Source: an uncultured Ilumatobacter sp.
GTDB lineage: Bacteria > Actinomycetota > Acidimicrobiia > Acidimicrobiales > Ilumatobacteraceae
Length of the DNA: 15,274 nucleotides
Assembly: GCA_937905835.1 (NCBI GenBank)
Contig: CALCXK010000031.1
Coordinates: 1 to 15,274 of the forward strand
Direction: 5' to 3'
The position numbers and the translations under genes were made by a program. The notes under the pieces are model-generated. The model was not told the DNA's origin and made no database searches. It saw nothing but the letters and a program-made list of their open reading frames with translations. Below, piece after piece: positions 9,039-15,274 of the stretch (position 1 is its first letter; the number at the start of each line of letters is the position of its first letter).

Positions 9039-9190
9039 CGACGAAGTCGGCGACGCAGAGAATCCAATTCCGACAGAGTTAAATGAGATGAAATCGGATC
9101 CTCGACATCGGCGATGTGCTGTCCAGCGAGTACTGGCCAACCATCGTCGTGCGTAAAGCAGGCCGTTCTCATTCTCATCACTCCCAGTGA

Positions 9191-9202
9191 CATACTTCGC
9201 GG
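9191..9202 (+). promoter_or_regulatory. Putative -10 of the phosphatase gene (CATACT, N6, GTG)
   Basis: CATACT (9191-9196) matches four of six TATAAT positions and is 6 nt upstream of the GTG at 9203. There is no Shine-Dalgarno, so a leaderless start is likely. The region just upstream contains a short TTCTCA repeat (9166-9171 and 9172 onward), which might include the -35. Confidence 0.35.
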
Positions 9203-10159
9203 GTGACTGGATACGACATCATCGGCGATGTGCACGGCTGCGCCGACAAGCTCACCGTGCTGCTACAGAAGCTCGGATACGCCCACAGCGACGGCGCTTA
9301 TCGGCATCCTGAACAGCGACAGGTCGTGTTCGTCGGCGACCTCATCGACCGAGGTGTGTCCCAGCTCGAAGCGGTCGCGATTCCACGGGCGATGGTCGAA
9401 CACGGCACCGCCCAAATGGTCATCGGTAACCACGAATTCAACGCCGTCGCCTTCGCCACCCGCACTGCCGACGACACCGAGTGGTGTCGGCCGCACAACG
9501 ACAAGAACCGCGGGCAACACCAGGCATTCCTCCGGGCCGTCGAGTTCGGGTCGGCGACACATCGCAGCATCCTCGACTGGTTCATGTCGCTGCCACTCTG
9601 GCTCAACCTCGGCGGTGTCCGTGTGGTCCACGCCTGCTGGCGGGACGACTCGATCGAGCACCTCCGCACCCAAGTTGGCGACCACGGCGGGCTGACTGAC
9701 CAACTCGTCCGCGACGGAACCACGAGAGGCCATCTGAGTTACGACGCGATCGAGACCGTACTCAAAGGGCCCGAAATCTGGTTGGGCGGCTACTCGTACA
9801 CGGACAAGGACGACCACAAGCGCAGCGACGGTCGGGTCGCCTGGTGGAAGACCGACGCCACCACCCTGCGCGACATCATTCGGCTCGACCCGTCATGGCC
9901 GCTCGTTGACCCCAACGGCGAACGTGTCGACAAACTCCCAGAGACACCACTCACCGACATCGCCGGATCGGTACCGCCGTACCCCGTCAACGCTCCGCCC
10001 GTCCTCTTCGGTCACTACTGGTTCACCGACAACGACGACAAGCCGAGCACGTCGAACACGGCGTGCGTCGACTTCAGCGCCGTGAAGGGCGGCAACCTCG
10101 TCGCCTACCGGTGGGACGGCGAACCCACATTGCAGCCTGAGAACTTCGTCGCCGGTTGA
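9203..10159 (+). CDS. Calcineurin-like metallophosphatase (PPP/PrpE/ApaH-type)
   Basis: A 318-residue soluble protein with all motifs of the dinuclear metallophosphoesterases: GDVHG (8-12), GDLIDRG (45-51), GNHE (75-78), VVHACW with metal-ligand His143, and a final GHYW with His271. GDxHG, GDxxDRG and GNHE are the signature of the PPP group, which includes bacterial Ser/Thr or Tyr phosphatases and PrpE/ApaH-type diadenosine tetraphosphate hydrolases. It is longer than PrpE (about 240 residues) because of an insertion around 150-260, so the substrate cannot be chosen. The GTG at 9203 starts three residues before the first beta-strand. It is divergent from the secreted nuclease. Its stop at 10157-10159 directly abuts the remnant of a cytochrome P450 on the other strand. 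Confidence 0.8.
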   Translation: MTGYDIIGDVHGCADKLTVLLQKLGYAHSDGAYRHPEQRQVVFVGDLIDRGVSQLEAVAIPRAMVEHGTAQMVIGNHEFNAVAFATRTADDTEWCRPHNDKNRGQHQAFLRAVEFGSATHRSILDWFMSLPLWLNLGGVRVVHACWRDDSIEHLRTQVGDHGGLTDQLVRDGTTRGHLSYDAIETVLKGPEIWLGGYSYTDKDDHKRSDGRVAWWKTDATTLRDIIRLDPSWPLVDPNGERVDKLPETPLTDIAGSVPPYPVNAPPVLFGHYWFTDNDDKPSTSNTACVDFSAVKGGNLVAYRWDGEPTLQPENFVAG

Positions 10160-10290
10160 CCGGGGCAGAAGTGCGGGCCGGCACCGAACGTCAGGTTCCC
10201 CCTGGTCGTGCGGGCCACATCGAAACGGTCCGGGTCGTCGGTGCGGGCCGGGTCGATGGTGCGGTCCAGACCTGCGATCCGTGAACCGCG
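10160..10290 (-). pseudogene. Cytochrome P450 remnant, heme-binding end
   Basis: On the minus strand, one frame reads DPARTDDPDRFDVARTTR and then NLTFGAGPHFCPGQP. FGxGxHxCxG is the P450 heme-ligand signature, and the preceding DP-RF-DxxR segment is the usual lead-in to it. Only about 40 residues are recognisable. The piece lacks the K-helix ExxR upstream, and homology stops just after the Cys loop, where the phosphatase gene ends. It is not expressible on its own. Together with the N-terminal P450 fragment at 11400-11861 it suggests one P450 gene whose middle and end were lost when the AhpD-like gene and the phosphatase came to flank it; two separate relics remain possible. Confidence 0.65.
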
Positions 10291-10310
10291 GGCGTGACAG
10301 ACTCGCGTGC

Positions 10311-11387
10311 ATGAGCGACATTGAGGACACCCGACGAACCGTTCGTGAAGCAATAGCGAGACCTGGAGACTGGTTGACGGGCGAGCAACGACTCGCCGTC
10401 TGGCGTGAAGTGCGCGACTCCTCCTCAAACGAACTCGATCAGCAACGTCGGCAGGCGCTCTCGCCCAACGCAGTCGACGGCGCCCACGCGGCCACCGGCG
10501 ACCTGTCGGCCTCGGCGATGGAAGTGGTCCATCGCACCGCGTCCGACCCGGGCCGCCTGACCCGAGCGTGGGCCGACGAACACATCTCCGAACTCGGCGA
10601 GGAGACGTACACCGAACTGGTCGGCGTGACGTCAATAGTCAGCGTGCTCGACCGGTTCGACCGAGCCATGGGCCGACCCGAGCAACCACTGCCCCAACCC
10701 ACCGGCGGCGAACCGGCGCGTGTGCGACCCGACGACGTCGGTGATATTGGTGCATGGGTCAGCCAGACCACCGGCCCAACGAAGGCCAACGTGAGCCGGA
10801 CGCTCAGCCTCGTTCCGGTGACGAACCAGGCATGGCGGCAACTCGTCGACACGCACTACTCCCACGGTGCAGAGTTCATGAACCTGCGGTGGGAATTTCC
10901 CCTGAGCCGTCCGCAGGCCGAGCTGGTGGCCACGCGCTCGACCGCGCTGAACGAGTGTTTCTATTGAACGTCGGCGCACACCACGCTGCTCCGTGTGAGT
11001 GGCGAAGCAAATGGATTGATCGTCGACCTGAAGGCCGCAATCGAACGCGACTACGTCGGCGACGTCGGGGTGCCAGCCGATGCCGAGCTGCTCGCGTTCA
11101 CCAATGCCGTCGAACTCGACCAAGGTGACATCGACGCAACCCGCGCTGCGCTCGCCGACGTCATCGGTGGGCAAGCGACACTCGAAGCGGCGGCGATTAT
11201 CGCGATCTTCAACGGTTTGGTGCGCGTCGCCGACGGCACCGGCATCCAACTCGACCAGGGCGTGTTCACCGCCTCGATCGAGGAGCGCGACCTCCTCGGC
11301 ATCAACGAGTTCGCTGGCGCTGCCAACTCGACCGATGTCGTCGCGGTCGATGCGAATGTGAAGGCCGTGCACGAGCTGTTCGGCTAA
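10311..11387 (+). CDS. AhpD/carboxymuconolactone-decarboxylase-like peroxidase, candidate selenoprotein (in-frame TGA at 10965-10967)
   Basis: Reading through one TGA, this is a 358-residue protein. Residues 80-120 (LTRAWADEHISELGEETYTE onward) resemble the helical AhpD fold. The C-terminal half carries the catalytic motif N-E-C216-F-Y-TGA219-T-S-A-H223, which matches C-x2-C-x3-H of AhpD-family peroxidases with the TGA at the second, peroxidatic cysteine. After the TGA the frame runs 140 codons to TAA with the expected family sequence (AFTNAVELDQGDIDATRAAL, then AIFNGLVRVADGTGIQLD), no frameshift and normal G/C-rich third positions. A TGA-encoded selenocysteine fits best. A TGC/TGT to TGA nonsense mutation is the alternative. 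The ATG at 10311 is preferred to the GTG at 10281, which lies in P450 remnant sequence; CAGACT (10298-10303), 7 nt upstream, is a weak -10. AhpD-type enzymes reduce peroxides through a CxxC pair. The gene sits between two fragments of a P450 pseudogene. Confidence 0.7.
10975..11004 (+). promoter_or_regulatory. Candidate bacterial SECIS hairpin just after the in-frame TGA
   Basis: CG (10975-10976) and CCAC (10981-10984) can pair with GTGG (10999-11002) and CG (11003-11004), leaving CACA bulged and a 14-nt loop (10985-10998) that begins with G. The loop starts 17 nt after the TGA, within the distance known for bacterial SECIS elements, which lie in the coding region directly after UGA and carry a G early in the apical loop. 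A competing simple stem, CACAC (10977-10981) with GTGTG (10993-10997), lacks that G. The structure is therefore compatible with a SECIS but not decisive. Confidence 0.3.
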
Positions 11388-11399
11388 CTGATCTCGCTA

Positions 11400-11861
11400 C
11401 CTCAGCCCCAAGTCACCAGACGTGATGTTGGTCAGCCCAGTCATCGACTTCAGCGCCTCGCCACTGACCGGCATCGCATACATCGACATGAGATCGACGA
11501 TCTCCGCCCCACCCAAACTGCGCTGCTCGATCAAGCCGTCGATGATCCGCGCAGCGTGCAACTCAAACTACGCCGACCACACTTCGTGCACCGCCTTCGG
11601 TGACATCGCCGGGTAGTACACCTTGCGCTCGGCCTGATGCTCGGCGCCATTGCGACGCATCATGTTCTGCCCCATCAGCACGTTCATCAACCCACCCGGC
11701 TGATCCGACGAGAACACGGCCACGTTCTTCTCGCACACCGCAATGTCGTCACGGGACGTCGCCCTCAACTGGGGCACAAACGCGATCGGCGTATCGGCCC
11801 GCATTGCTGCCAGGTCGGGATACGGATCACGCCAGAACTGCTCGACGGTCCGATGCAGCAT
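11400..11861 (-). pseudogene. Cytochrome P450 remnant, N-terminal third, with in-frame TAG
   Basis: From the ATG at 11861 the minus strand encodes FWRDPYPDLAAMR, DDIAVCEKNVAVFSSDQPGG and AEHQAERKVYYPAMSPKAV, which are the N-terminal strands and the B to C helix region (E/D-H-x4-R-x3-P-x-S-P) of a bacterial P450. A TAG (11568-11570) interrupts it, but the same frame continues with FELHAARIIDGLIEQRSLGG and then EALKSMTGLTNITSGDLGLR, typical P450 sequence of helices D and E, to another TAG near 11400. The I-helix, K-helix and heme loop are missing here; a heme-loop piece lies at 10160-10290 on the same strand. Nonsense mutation plus loss of the catalytic parts makes this a pseudogene. The stretch 11388-11936 contains nothing else coding; its right end is the promoter of the DUF222 gene. 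Confidence 0.75.
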
Positions 11862-11900
11862 CGGGTGCCATCAGCCATCTCAAATAATTTGAAGATTTCC

Positions 11901-11929
11901 TTGCTCATCGAACATACGTTCGATACACT
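11901..11929 (+). promoter_or_regulatory. SOS-controlled promoter: LexA box between -35 and -10
   Basis: TTGCTC (11901-11906) and TACACT (11924-11929) are a -35 and -10 with a 17-bp spacer, and the ATG follows 7 nt later. The spacer is filled by the palindrome ATCGAACATACGTTCGAT (11907-11924), with perfect 7-bp arms around ATAC. The core CGAAC-N4-GTTCG is the LexA (Cheo-type) box of actinobacteria and Bacillus. Genes of the 13E12/DUF222 family in Mycobacterium tuberculosis are known to carry such boxes. A repressor bound here would block RNA polymerase directly, so the gene should be induced by DNA damage. Confidence 0.85.
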
Positions 11930-11936
11930 AGATCAT

Positions 11937-13262
11937 ATGGAACTCGCCGATGCCGTCTCTGCCACCTCGGTGGCCGTTGACGGCGTTGCGACCGTGTGCA
12001 TTGACCGCTGCGACGCCACAAACTTGCGTAACCAGTTGGCCCGTATGAAACAAGTGCAATCCAAGTTCGACGCTCAACTCGCCCGATTAACCCACGCCGC
12101 CGACGCCGCGGGCGCCTTCATCGGCACGGGGAGCCGCGACATCGCCGAGTGGTTAGCGAAGGAAACCGGCACGTCCACCCGCAAGAACCGCACGGCATCC
12201 GAGCTGGGCGAAGCGATGTCGAGGTCCGATGCACTCGCCGATGCCGTCACCTCCGGTGGCCTGTCATCCGACAAGGCGTCGATGATCGTCGGAGCAGCCG
12301 GCGACGAAGTCGTCGACAACACGCTACTCAAAGCTGTTGCCGACTTGCCGTTGAACGCCGTGAAGCCCGAAGTCGAAAAGTGGCGTGCCCGCCAACACCC
12401 CGAGCGCGACGCCGATGCCACCGACATGCAACGCGCCCGCCGCTACCTCCGCCTCACTGGCCAATCCGACGGGATGACCCAAGTCGATGGCCTCCTCGAC
12501 CCCGAGTCAGGTGCCATTGTCCGCTCGGCGCTCGACGGCATTATGAACATGTCGTTCAACGACGGCACCACCCGCACCCGTGATCAGCGCTGCTCCGACG
12601 CCCTCACCCAGTTGGCCCACGCCAGCTCGAAGGGCGACATCAAAGGCGGCCGGTCCAACACCAAGCTGTTGGCCACCGTCCCATTCGAAACGATCACCGA
12701 ACGCGCTAACGAGCGGGGCGCCACCCACGTCGGTGCAACGCTCGACGCGGCCACCGTCCGCAAGCTCGCCTGCGACGCCGGCATCCACCGAGTGATCACC
12801 GGGCCCGGGTCGTCGATCCTCGACTTCGGTCACGAAACCCGGCTGGTGTCCGAGAACCTGTTCCTCGCACTCGTCGCCCGCGACCGGCACTGCCGCTGGC
12901 CCGGCTGCACCATCCGAGCCACCTGGTGCGACGCCCACCACATCATCGAATGGGCCGATGGCGGCCCCACCACCGACGAGAATTGCGCCCTGCTCTGCCA
13001 CCGGCATCACCAACTCAGCCACCAACCCGGCTGGAAGATCACCGGTACCGGCAGCGAGTTGCGAGTGCATCATCCCGACGGATCGATCGACGTCAGTACA
13101 CCTCCGGGTGCCGCCGCACCCCGAGCCGTAACAACCGGCCGAGAGACACCGGCAGGCAACGCCCCGCCTTACGACATTCGGCACCACGGCGAGCAACCTG
13201 ACGGCGGGCCAGGTGTGACACAGACTCCGGGAGCTGCCAGAGGCGAGAGAACTCGTCAGTGA
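11937..13262 (+). CDS. DUF222 / HNH endonuclease domain protein (13E12 repeat family)
   Basis: A 441-residue protein. Residues about 20-290 are a mostly helical DUF222-type region (for example KSKFDAQLAR-like helices at 40-60, then GLLDPESGAIVRSALDGIM, 185-203). The C-terminal HNH domain has the zinc-type Cys pair CRWPGC (319-324), CDAHHIIEWADGG (331-343) with the catalytic His334/His335, Asn349, and LLCHRHHQLSH (352-362). A Pro/Gly-rich tail follows. Proteins of this 13E12 family are abundant in actinobacteria; nuclease activity is predicted from the HNH motif, while the cellular role is not settled. The frame is open to 11637, but the ATG at 11937 is preferred: it is 7 nt after a strong -10, and the 100 upstream residues lie antisense to the P450 remnant. 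SOS regulation is very likely. The end overlaps a convergent TPR-like ORF. Confidence 0.85.
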   Translation: MELADAVSATSVAVDGVATVCIDRCDATNLRNQLARMKQVQSKFDAQLARLTHAADAAGAFIGTGSRDIAEWLAKETGTSTRKNRTASELGEAMSRSDALADAVTSGGLSSDKASMIVGAAGDEVVDNTLLKAVADLPLNAVKPEVEKWRARQHPERDADATDMQRARRYLRLTGQSDGMTQVDGLLDPESGAIVRSALDGIMNMSFNDGTTRTRDQRCSDALTQLAHASSKGDIKGGRSNTKLLATVPFETITERANERGATHVGATLDAATVRKLACDAGIHRVITGPGSSILDFGHETRLVSENLFLALVARDRHCRWPGCTIRATWCDAHHIIEWADGGPTTDENCALLCHRHHQLSHQPGWKITGTGSELRVHHPDGSIDVSTPPGAAAPRAVTTGRETPAGNAPPYDIRHHGEQPDGGPGVTQTPGAARGERTRQ

Positions 13263-13464
13263 TTTCACGGATTGCCGAAGACACGCAGCCTGCAGCCACG
13301 GCGCCGTTCGTATGTTCCATGGCGACACCGAGATGCTGCATCGCACGCTGATAATCACCGGCCGACCCGAGAACACATGCAAGGTTGCAACGCAGGAACG
13401 GGTCCCAGGGGTCCGTATCGACCAATGCCTGGAGCTGGTGAATTGCCGATTCTCTGGTACTCAT
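13093..13464 (-). CDS. Short TPR-like protein, overlapping the end of the DUF222/HNH gene
   Basis: A 123-residue ORF. Its first half (residues about 5-45) reads like a tetratricopeptide repeat: AIHQLQALVDTDPWDPFLRC, then NLACVLGSAGDYQRAMQHLG. The DP turn followed by NLA-x9-Y-x-A is the usual TPR signature. The part up to about residue 68 lies in the gap after the DUF222 gene; the rest (FSRLWQLPES onward) is antisense to that gene and becomes Arg-rich, so it may be only the non-coding shadow of it. GATAAT (13487 to 13482, minus strand) is a good -10, about 20 nt upstream of the ATG at 13464 (a GTG stands directly before it at 13467). It may be a small real gene or the front of a TPR gene cut by the DUF222 gene. 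No function is assigned. Confidence 0.4.
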   Translation of the reverse strand: MSTRESAIHQLQALVDTDPWDPFLRCNLACVLGSAGDYQRAMQHLGVAMEHTNGAVAAGCVSSAIREITDEFSRLWQLPESVSHLARRQVARRGAECRKAGRCLPVSLGRLLRLGVRRHPEVY

Positions 13465-13544
13465 CACAGTTTTGATCGGCCATTATCTCTCGAGCTTGAG
13501 CAACACATCTCCATCATGCCGAAATCTTGCGTTTGGCAGTTGAA

Positions 13545-13557
13545 GTGTCAGTGACAC
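13545..13557. promoter_or_regulatory. Palindrome GTGTCA-G-TGACAC, possible operator for the MFS gene
   Basis: GTGTCA (13545-13550) and TGACAC (13552-13557) are perfect inverted repeats around one base. TGAC-AC-GTCA (13552-13561) overlaps it as a second, shorter dyad. It lies about 70 bp before the MFS start and about 30 bp before the possible -10 at 13587, where a dimeric repressor of the TetR or GntR type could act. The regulator is not in the window. The rest of the gap up to 13628 holds only the leader ORF. Confidence 0.4.
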
Positions 13558-13599
13558 GTCACGCTCCCCGCCACCAGGCTGGTCGGTAGCCTGCGCCCC

Positions 13600-13635
13600 A
13601 TGAATCGGCCTGCTTCAACGATCAGCACGTGCTGA
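13600..13635 (+). CDS. Possible 11-residue leader peptide overlapping the MFS start
   Basis: ATG at 13600 opens an 11-codon ORF (MNRPASTISTC) ending in TGA at 13633-13635, which overlaps the GTG start of the MFS gene at 13629 in another frame. TAGCCT (13587-13592) is a TANNNT -10 seven nt upstream, so this ATG, not the GTG, has the spacing of a leaderless start in this window. Translation of the transporter could then be coupled to termination of the leader. This is a weak, spacing-based call. Confidence 0.25.
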   Translation: MNRPASTISTC

Positions 13636-14948
13636 CGACGAACAACGCAGCCCCCGACGACGCACACGTCTCGAAACTCGGCCGCCGACCCTTCGATCCG
13701 CGCCGCGTTCCGTTCTATTACGGGTGGGTTGTGCTGGTGGCCGGCACCATCGGCATCATCGCATCGGTGCCCGGTCAGACCGCCGGCGTCAGCGTTTTTA
13801 CCGATGACCTGACCTCCACGACCGGCCTGACCCGGCTGCAGTTGGCGATTGCCTACCTCATCGGCACGGGCGCAAGCGGGCTGCTGCTCGGCATTGGCGG
13901 CAGAATGATCGACCGCTACGGCTCACGCGTCGTGGCGTTCGCGGCGACGATCGGCCTGGCCTGCACCGTGACCGGGCTGAGCTTCGTCGGCTCGATGAGC
14001 ACGCCTGTCGGCCTCGTGGTGATGAGTGTCGGATTCGGTTGCCTCCGATTCTCCGGCCAGGGCCTTCTGACCCTGTCGTCGCGGACAATGGTCGCCCAGT
14101 GGTTCGATCGACGGCGCGGCCTGGTCAGCTCACTCTCCCAGGCGGCCGGCAGCTTCGCCTTCGCCGCTGCACCCGCCTTACTCCTTGCGTTGATTGACGT
14201 CGACGGGTTCCGCACCGCCTGGCGGATCATTGCTGTCAGCCTCGTCCTTGTCATGGCCACCCTGATTGCCACGCTCTACCGGGTCAGCCCCGAGGCATCG
14301 GGCATGATTATCGACGGTGGCCTCGTCGCACCGGATGCCGGCGACACACCGGCCATCATCGGGACCGACAACGACGCAACGCGCGGCCAAGCCCTGCGCG
14401 ACCTGCGGTTCTGGGCAGTCACCCTGCCGGTCATGGCCATGTCGTCGACGGGAACGGCAATCACGTTCCACATCGTCGACCTGGGCGCCGAACAGGGACT
14501 CGACCAAGACACGATCGTGCGGATCTTCGTGCCGATCGCATTCGTCAGCGTGCCGGTCACGTTGTTCACCGGTTGGCTCATCGACCGCACGTCACCAATG
14601 GTTGTCGCTCTGGCGATGGGCGCCTCACAGGTGCTCATGTATCTCGCCATCGGCTACCTCGATGTGACCGTGATGGCGGTGCTCGCCATCGTCGGCTGGG
14701 GTGTTGCGCAGGGCTGCTTCTCGTCGCTCACGTCGGCGGCGCTGCCCCGTCTTTTCGGGCGTCGACACCTGGGCGAGATCGCCGGGATGCAGATGAGCGC
14801 CATGGTGATCGGCAGTGCCATCGGGCCGGCCTTCTTTGCCCTGTCTCGTTCGATGACCGACAGCTACCGGCCGGCACTGTGGATTTCAGCCACCGTGCCT
14901 GCTGCCGCCGTGCTCCTTGCAGCTGTCGGCAGACGCGCCGACACCTGA
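13629..14948 (+). CDS. MFS transporter, monocarboxylate/oxalate-formate type
   Basis: A 439-residue membrane protein with twelve predicted helices in two halves, separated by a hydrophilic loop at about 218-258. The N-terminal FYYGWVVLVAGTIGII (29-44) is typical of the monocarboxylate/oxalate-formate group of the major facilitator superfamily. Loop 2-3 carries GRMIDRYGSR (91-100), the MFS motif A (GxxxDRxGxR), with a partial repeat GWLIDRTSP in the second half. Such proteins move small carboxylates or related solutes across the cytoplasmic membrane; no substrate can be assigned. The GTG at 13629 is the only plausible start, as the frame is closed by a TAG at 13587 with no other ATG/GTG between. 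No Shine-Dalgarno is visible, which fits coupling to the overlapping leader ORF. The palindrome at 13545 is a candidate regulatory site. Confidence 0.8.
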   Translation: MLTTNNAAPDDAHVSKLGRRPFDPRRVPFYYGWVVLVAGTIGIIASVPGQTAGVSVFTDDLTSTTGLTRLQLAIAYLIGTGASGLLLGIGGRMIDRYGSRVVAFAATIGLACTVTGLSFVGSMSTPVGLVVMSVGFGCLRFSGQGLLTLSSRTMVAQWFDRRRGLVSSLSQAAGSFAFAAAPALLLALIDVDGFRTAWRIIAVSLVLVMATLIATLYRVSPEASGMIIDGGLVAPDAGDTPAIIGTDNDATRGQALRDLRFWAVTLPVMAMSSTGTAITFHIVDLGAEQGLDQDTIVRIFVPIAFVSVPVTLFTGWLIDRTSPMVVALAMGASQVLMYLAIGYLDVTVMAVLAIVGWGVAQGCFSSLTSAALPRLFGRRHLGEIAGMQMSAMVIGSAIGPAFFALSRSMTDSYRPALWISATVPAAAVLLAAVGRRADT

Positions 14949-15020
14949 CCTGCAACAGCTCCAACAGCCAATTCCGCTCCGGCTGCCAGGGCGCCCAACT
15001 GTGGGTATGCACAAACGCAC

Positions 15021-15032
15021 TAGGTTCCCTAC
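15021..15032 (+). promoter_or_regulatory. Putative -10 of the lipoprotein gene (TAGGTT, N6, ATG)
   Basis: TAGGTT (15021-15026) fits TANNNT and is followed by 6 nt and then the ATG at 15033, the same leaderless geometry as elsewhere in the window. No -35 or Shine-Dalgarno stands out. Confidence 0.4.
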
Positions 15033-15274
15033 ATGACCCGGACGGACGCCTTGATCGCAGTGGCCAGCATCGCAATGCTCGCTGCATGCAGCGGCAGTGA
15101 CGGTCTCGCCCGTGTCTCTGGCCCCGACCCCGTCACCGCCCCGTCAATCACCAGCACGCCAGACACCACCCAACCAGAGCCCGAGCCCGCATCGCCTGCC
15201 ACGACCGACAGCTCGCCGACCACCAACACCGCCACGACCCCCACCGCAACGATCGCACCCGACTCCATCGCCGA
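15033..15274 (+). CDS. Secreted lipoprotein, N-terminal part (runs off the window)
   Basis: An open frame of 80 complete codons without a stop before the window ends. It begins MTRTDALIAVASIAMLAACS: a basic start, a hydrophobic core and a lipobox LAAC with Cys19 as the lipid-modified residue, so the mature protein should be anchored to the outer face of the membrane. The following 60 residues are a Thr/Pro/Ser/Ala-rich, unstructured stretch, as often found between the lipid anchor and a distal domain in actinobacterial lipoproteins. The functional domain lies beyond the window, so no role can be given. A -10 (TAGGTT) 6 nt before the ATG supports this start. Confidence 0.65.
   Translation, partial: MTRTDALIAVASIAMLAACSGSDGLARVSGPDPVTAPSITSTPDTTQPEPEPASPATTDSSPTTNTATTPTATIAPDSIA

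Noticed and set aside
10632..11372. Minus-strand 246-residue open frame opposite the AhpD-like gene as the missing P450 middle
   Set aside because: It has no P450 I-helix or ExxR motif and is the antisense shadow of the AhpD-like frame.
10281..11387. Two separate genes, 10281-10967 and 10995-11387
   Set aside because: They are in the same frame, the catalytic motif spans the TGA between them, and the second piece alone lacks the CxxC site.
11637..11936. 100-residue N-terminal extension of the DUF222/HNH protein
   Set aside because: It is antisense to P450 remnant sequence and upstream of the LexA box and -10, so it would not be transcribed from this promoter.

Overview
The window is high-GC DNA from a free-living actinobacterium. 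An Acidimicrobiia (Ilumatobacter-like) origin is my best guess, and it is only an inference. The signs are a strong G/C preference at third codon positions, many GTG starts, a 13E12/DUF222-type HNH protein behind an actinobacterial LexA box, and repeated starts with a TANNNT-like -10 element 6-7 nt upstream and no Shine-Dalgarno, which suggests leaderless mRNAs. There are no rRNAs, tRNAs, CRISPR arrays or recognisable transposases.

Layout. 1-198: the end of a LivM-like branched-chain amino-acid ABC permease. 235-1620 (-): a flavin-dependent oxidoreductase, divergent from a small YjdF-like membrane protein (1734-2351). 2451-5051: an 866-residue fusion of a Baeyer-Villiger monooxygenase (BVMO) and an HSL-type esterase, which could oxidise a ketone to an ester and then hydrolyse it; the BVMO fingerprint His is replaced by Ser. 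5127-5593: a VapBC locus with intact antitoxin, a clear operator and a toxin cut to half length. 5653-6834: a clan GH-A (GH1-like) glycosidase homologue. 6857-7408 (-): an unrecognised protein with four Cys-triad repeats. 7722-9002 (-): a secreted HNH (DUF1524/GmrSD-C-like) nuclease with a lamin-tail domain, divergent from a PPP-type metallophosphatase (9203-10159).

10160-11861 is the most unusual part. Two degraded pieces of a cytochrome P450 (minus strand) flank a plus-strand AhpD/carboxymuconolactone-decarboxylase-like gene (10311-11387). The reading frame of this gene is intact except for one in-frame TGA, which sits exactly at the second (peroxidatic) cysteine of the CxxC...H motif (C-F-Y-TGA-T-S-A-H). 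The best reading is a candidate selenocysteine peroxidase; a recent nonsense mutation is the alternative.

11937-13262 is a DUF222/HNH (13E12-type) protein whose promoter holds a perfect LexA/SOS palindrome between its -35 and -10. A short TPR-like ORF (13093-13464, -) converges on it. 13629-14948 is an MFS transporter of the monocarboxylate/oxalate-formate type, preceded by a 13-bp palindrome and a possible leader peptide. 15033 to the window end is the start of a lipoprotein.

There is no single large operon. The only coupled pair is vapB-vapC (4-bp overlap). Uptake (LivM, MFS), flavin oxygenation and ester cleavage suggest catabolism of carbonyl compounds, but no substrate can be read from the sequence.
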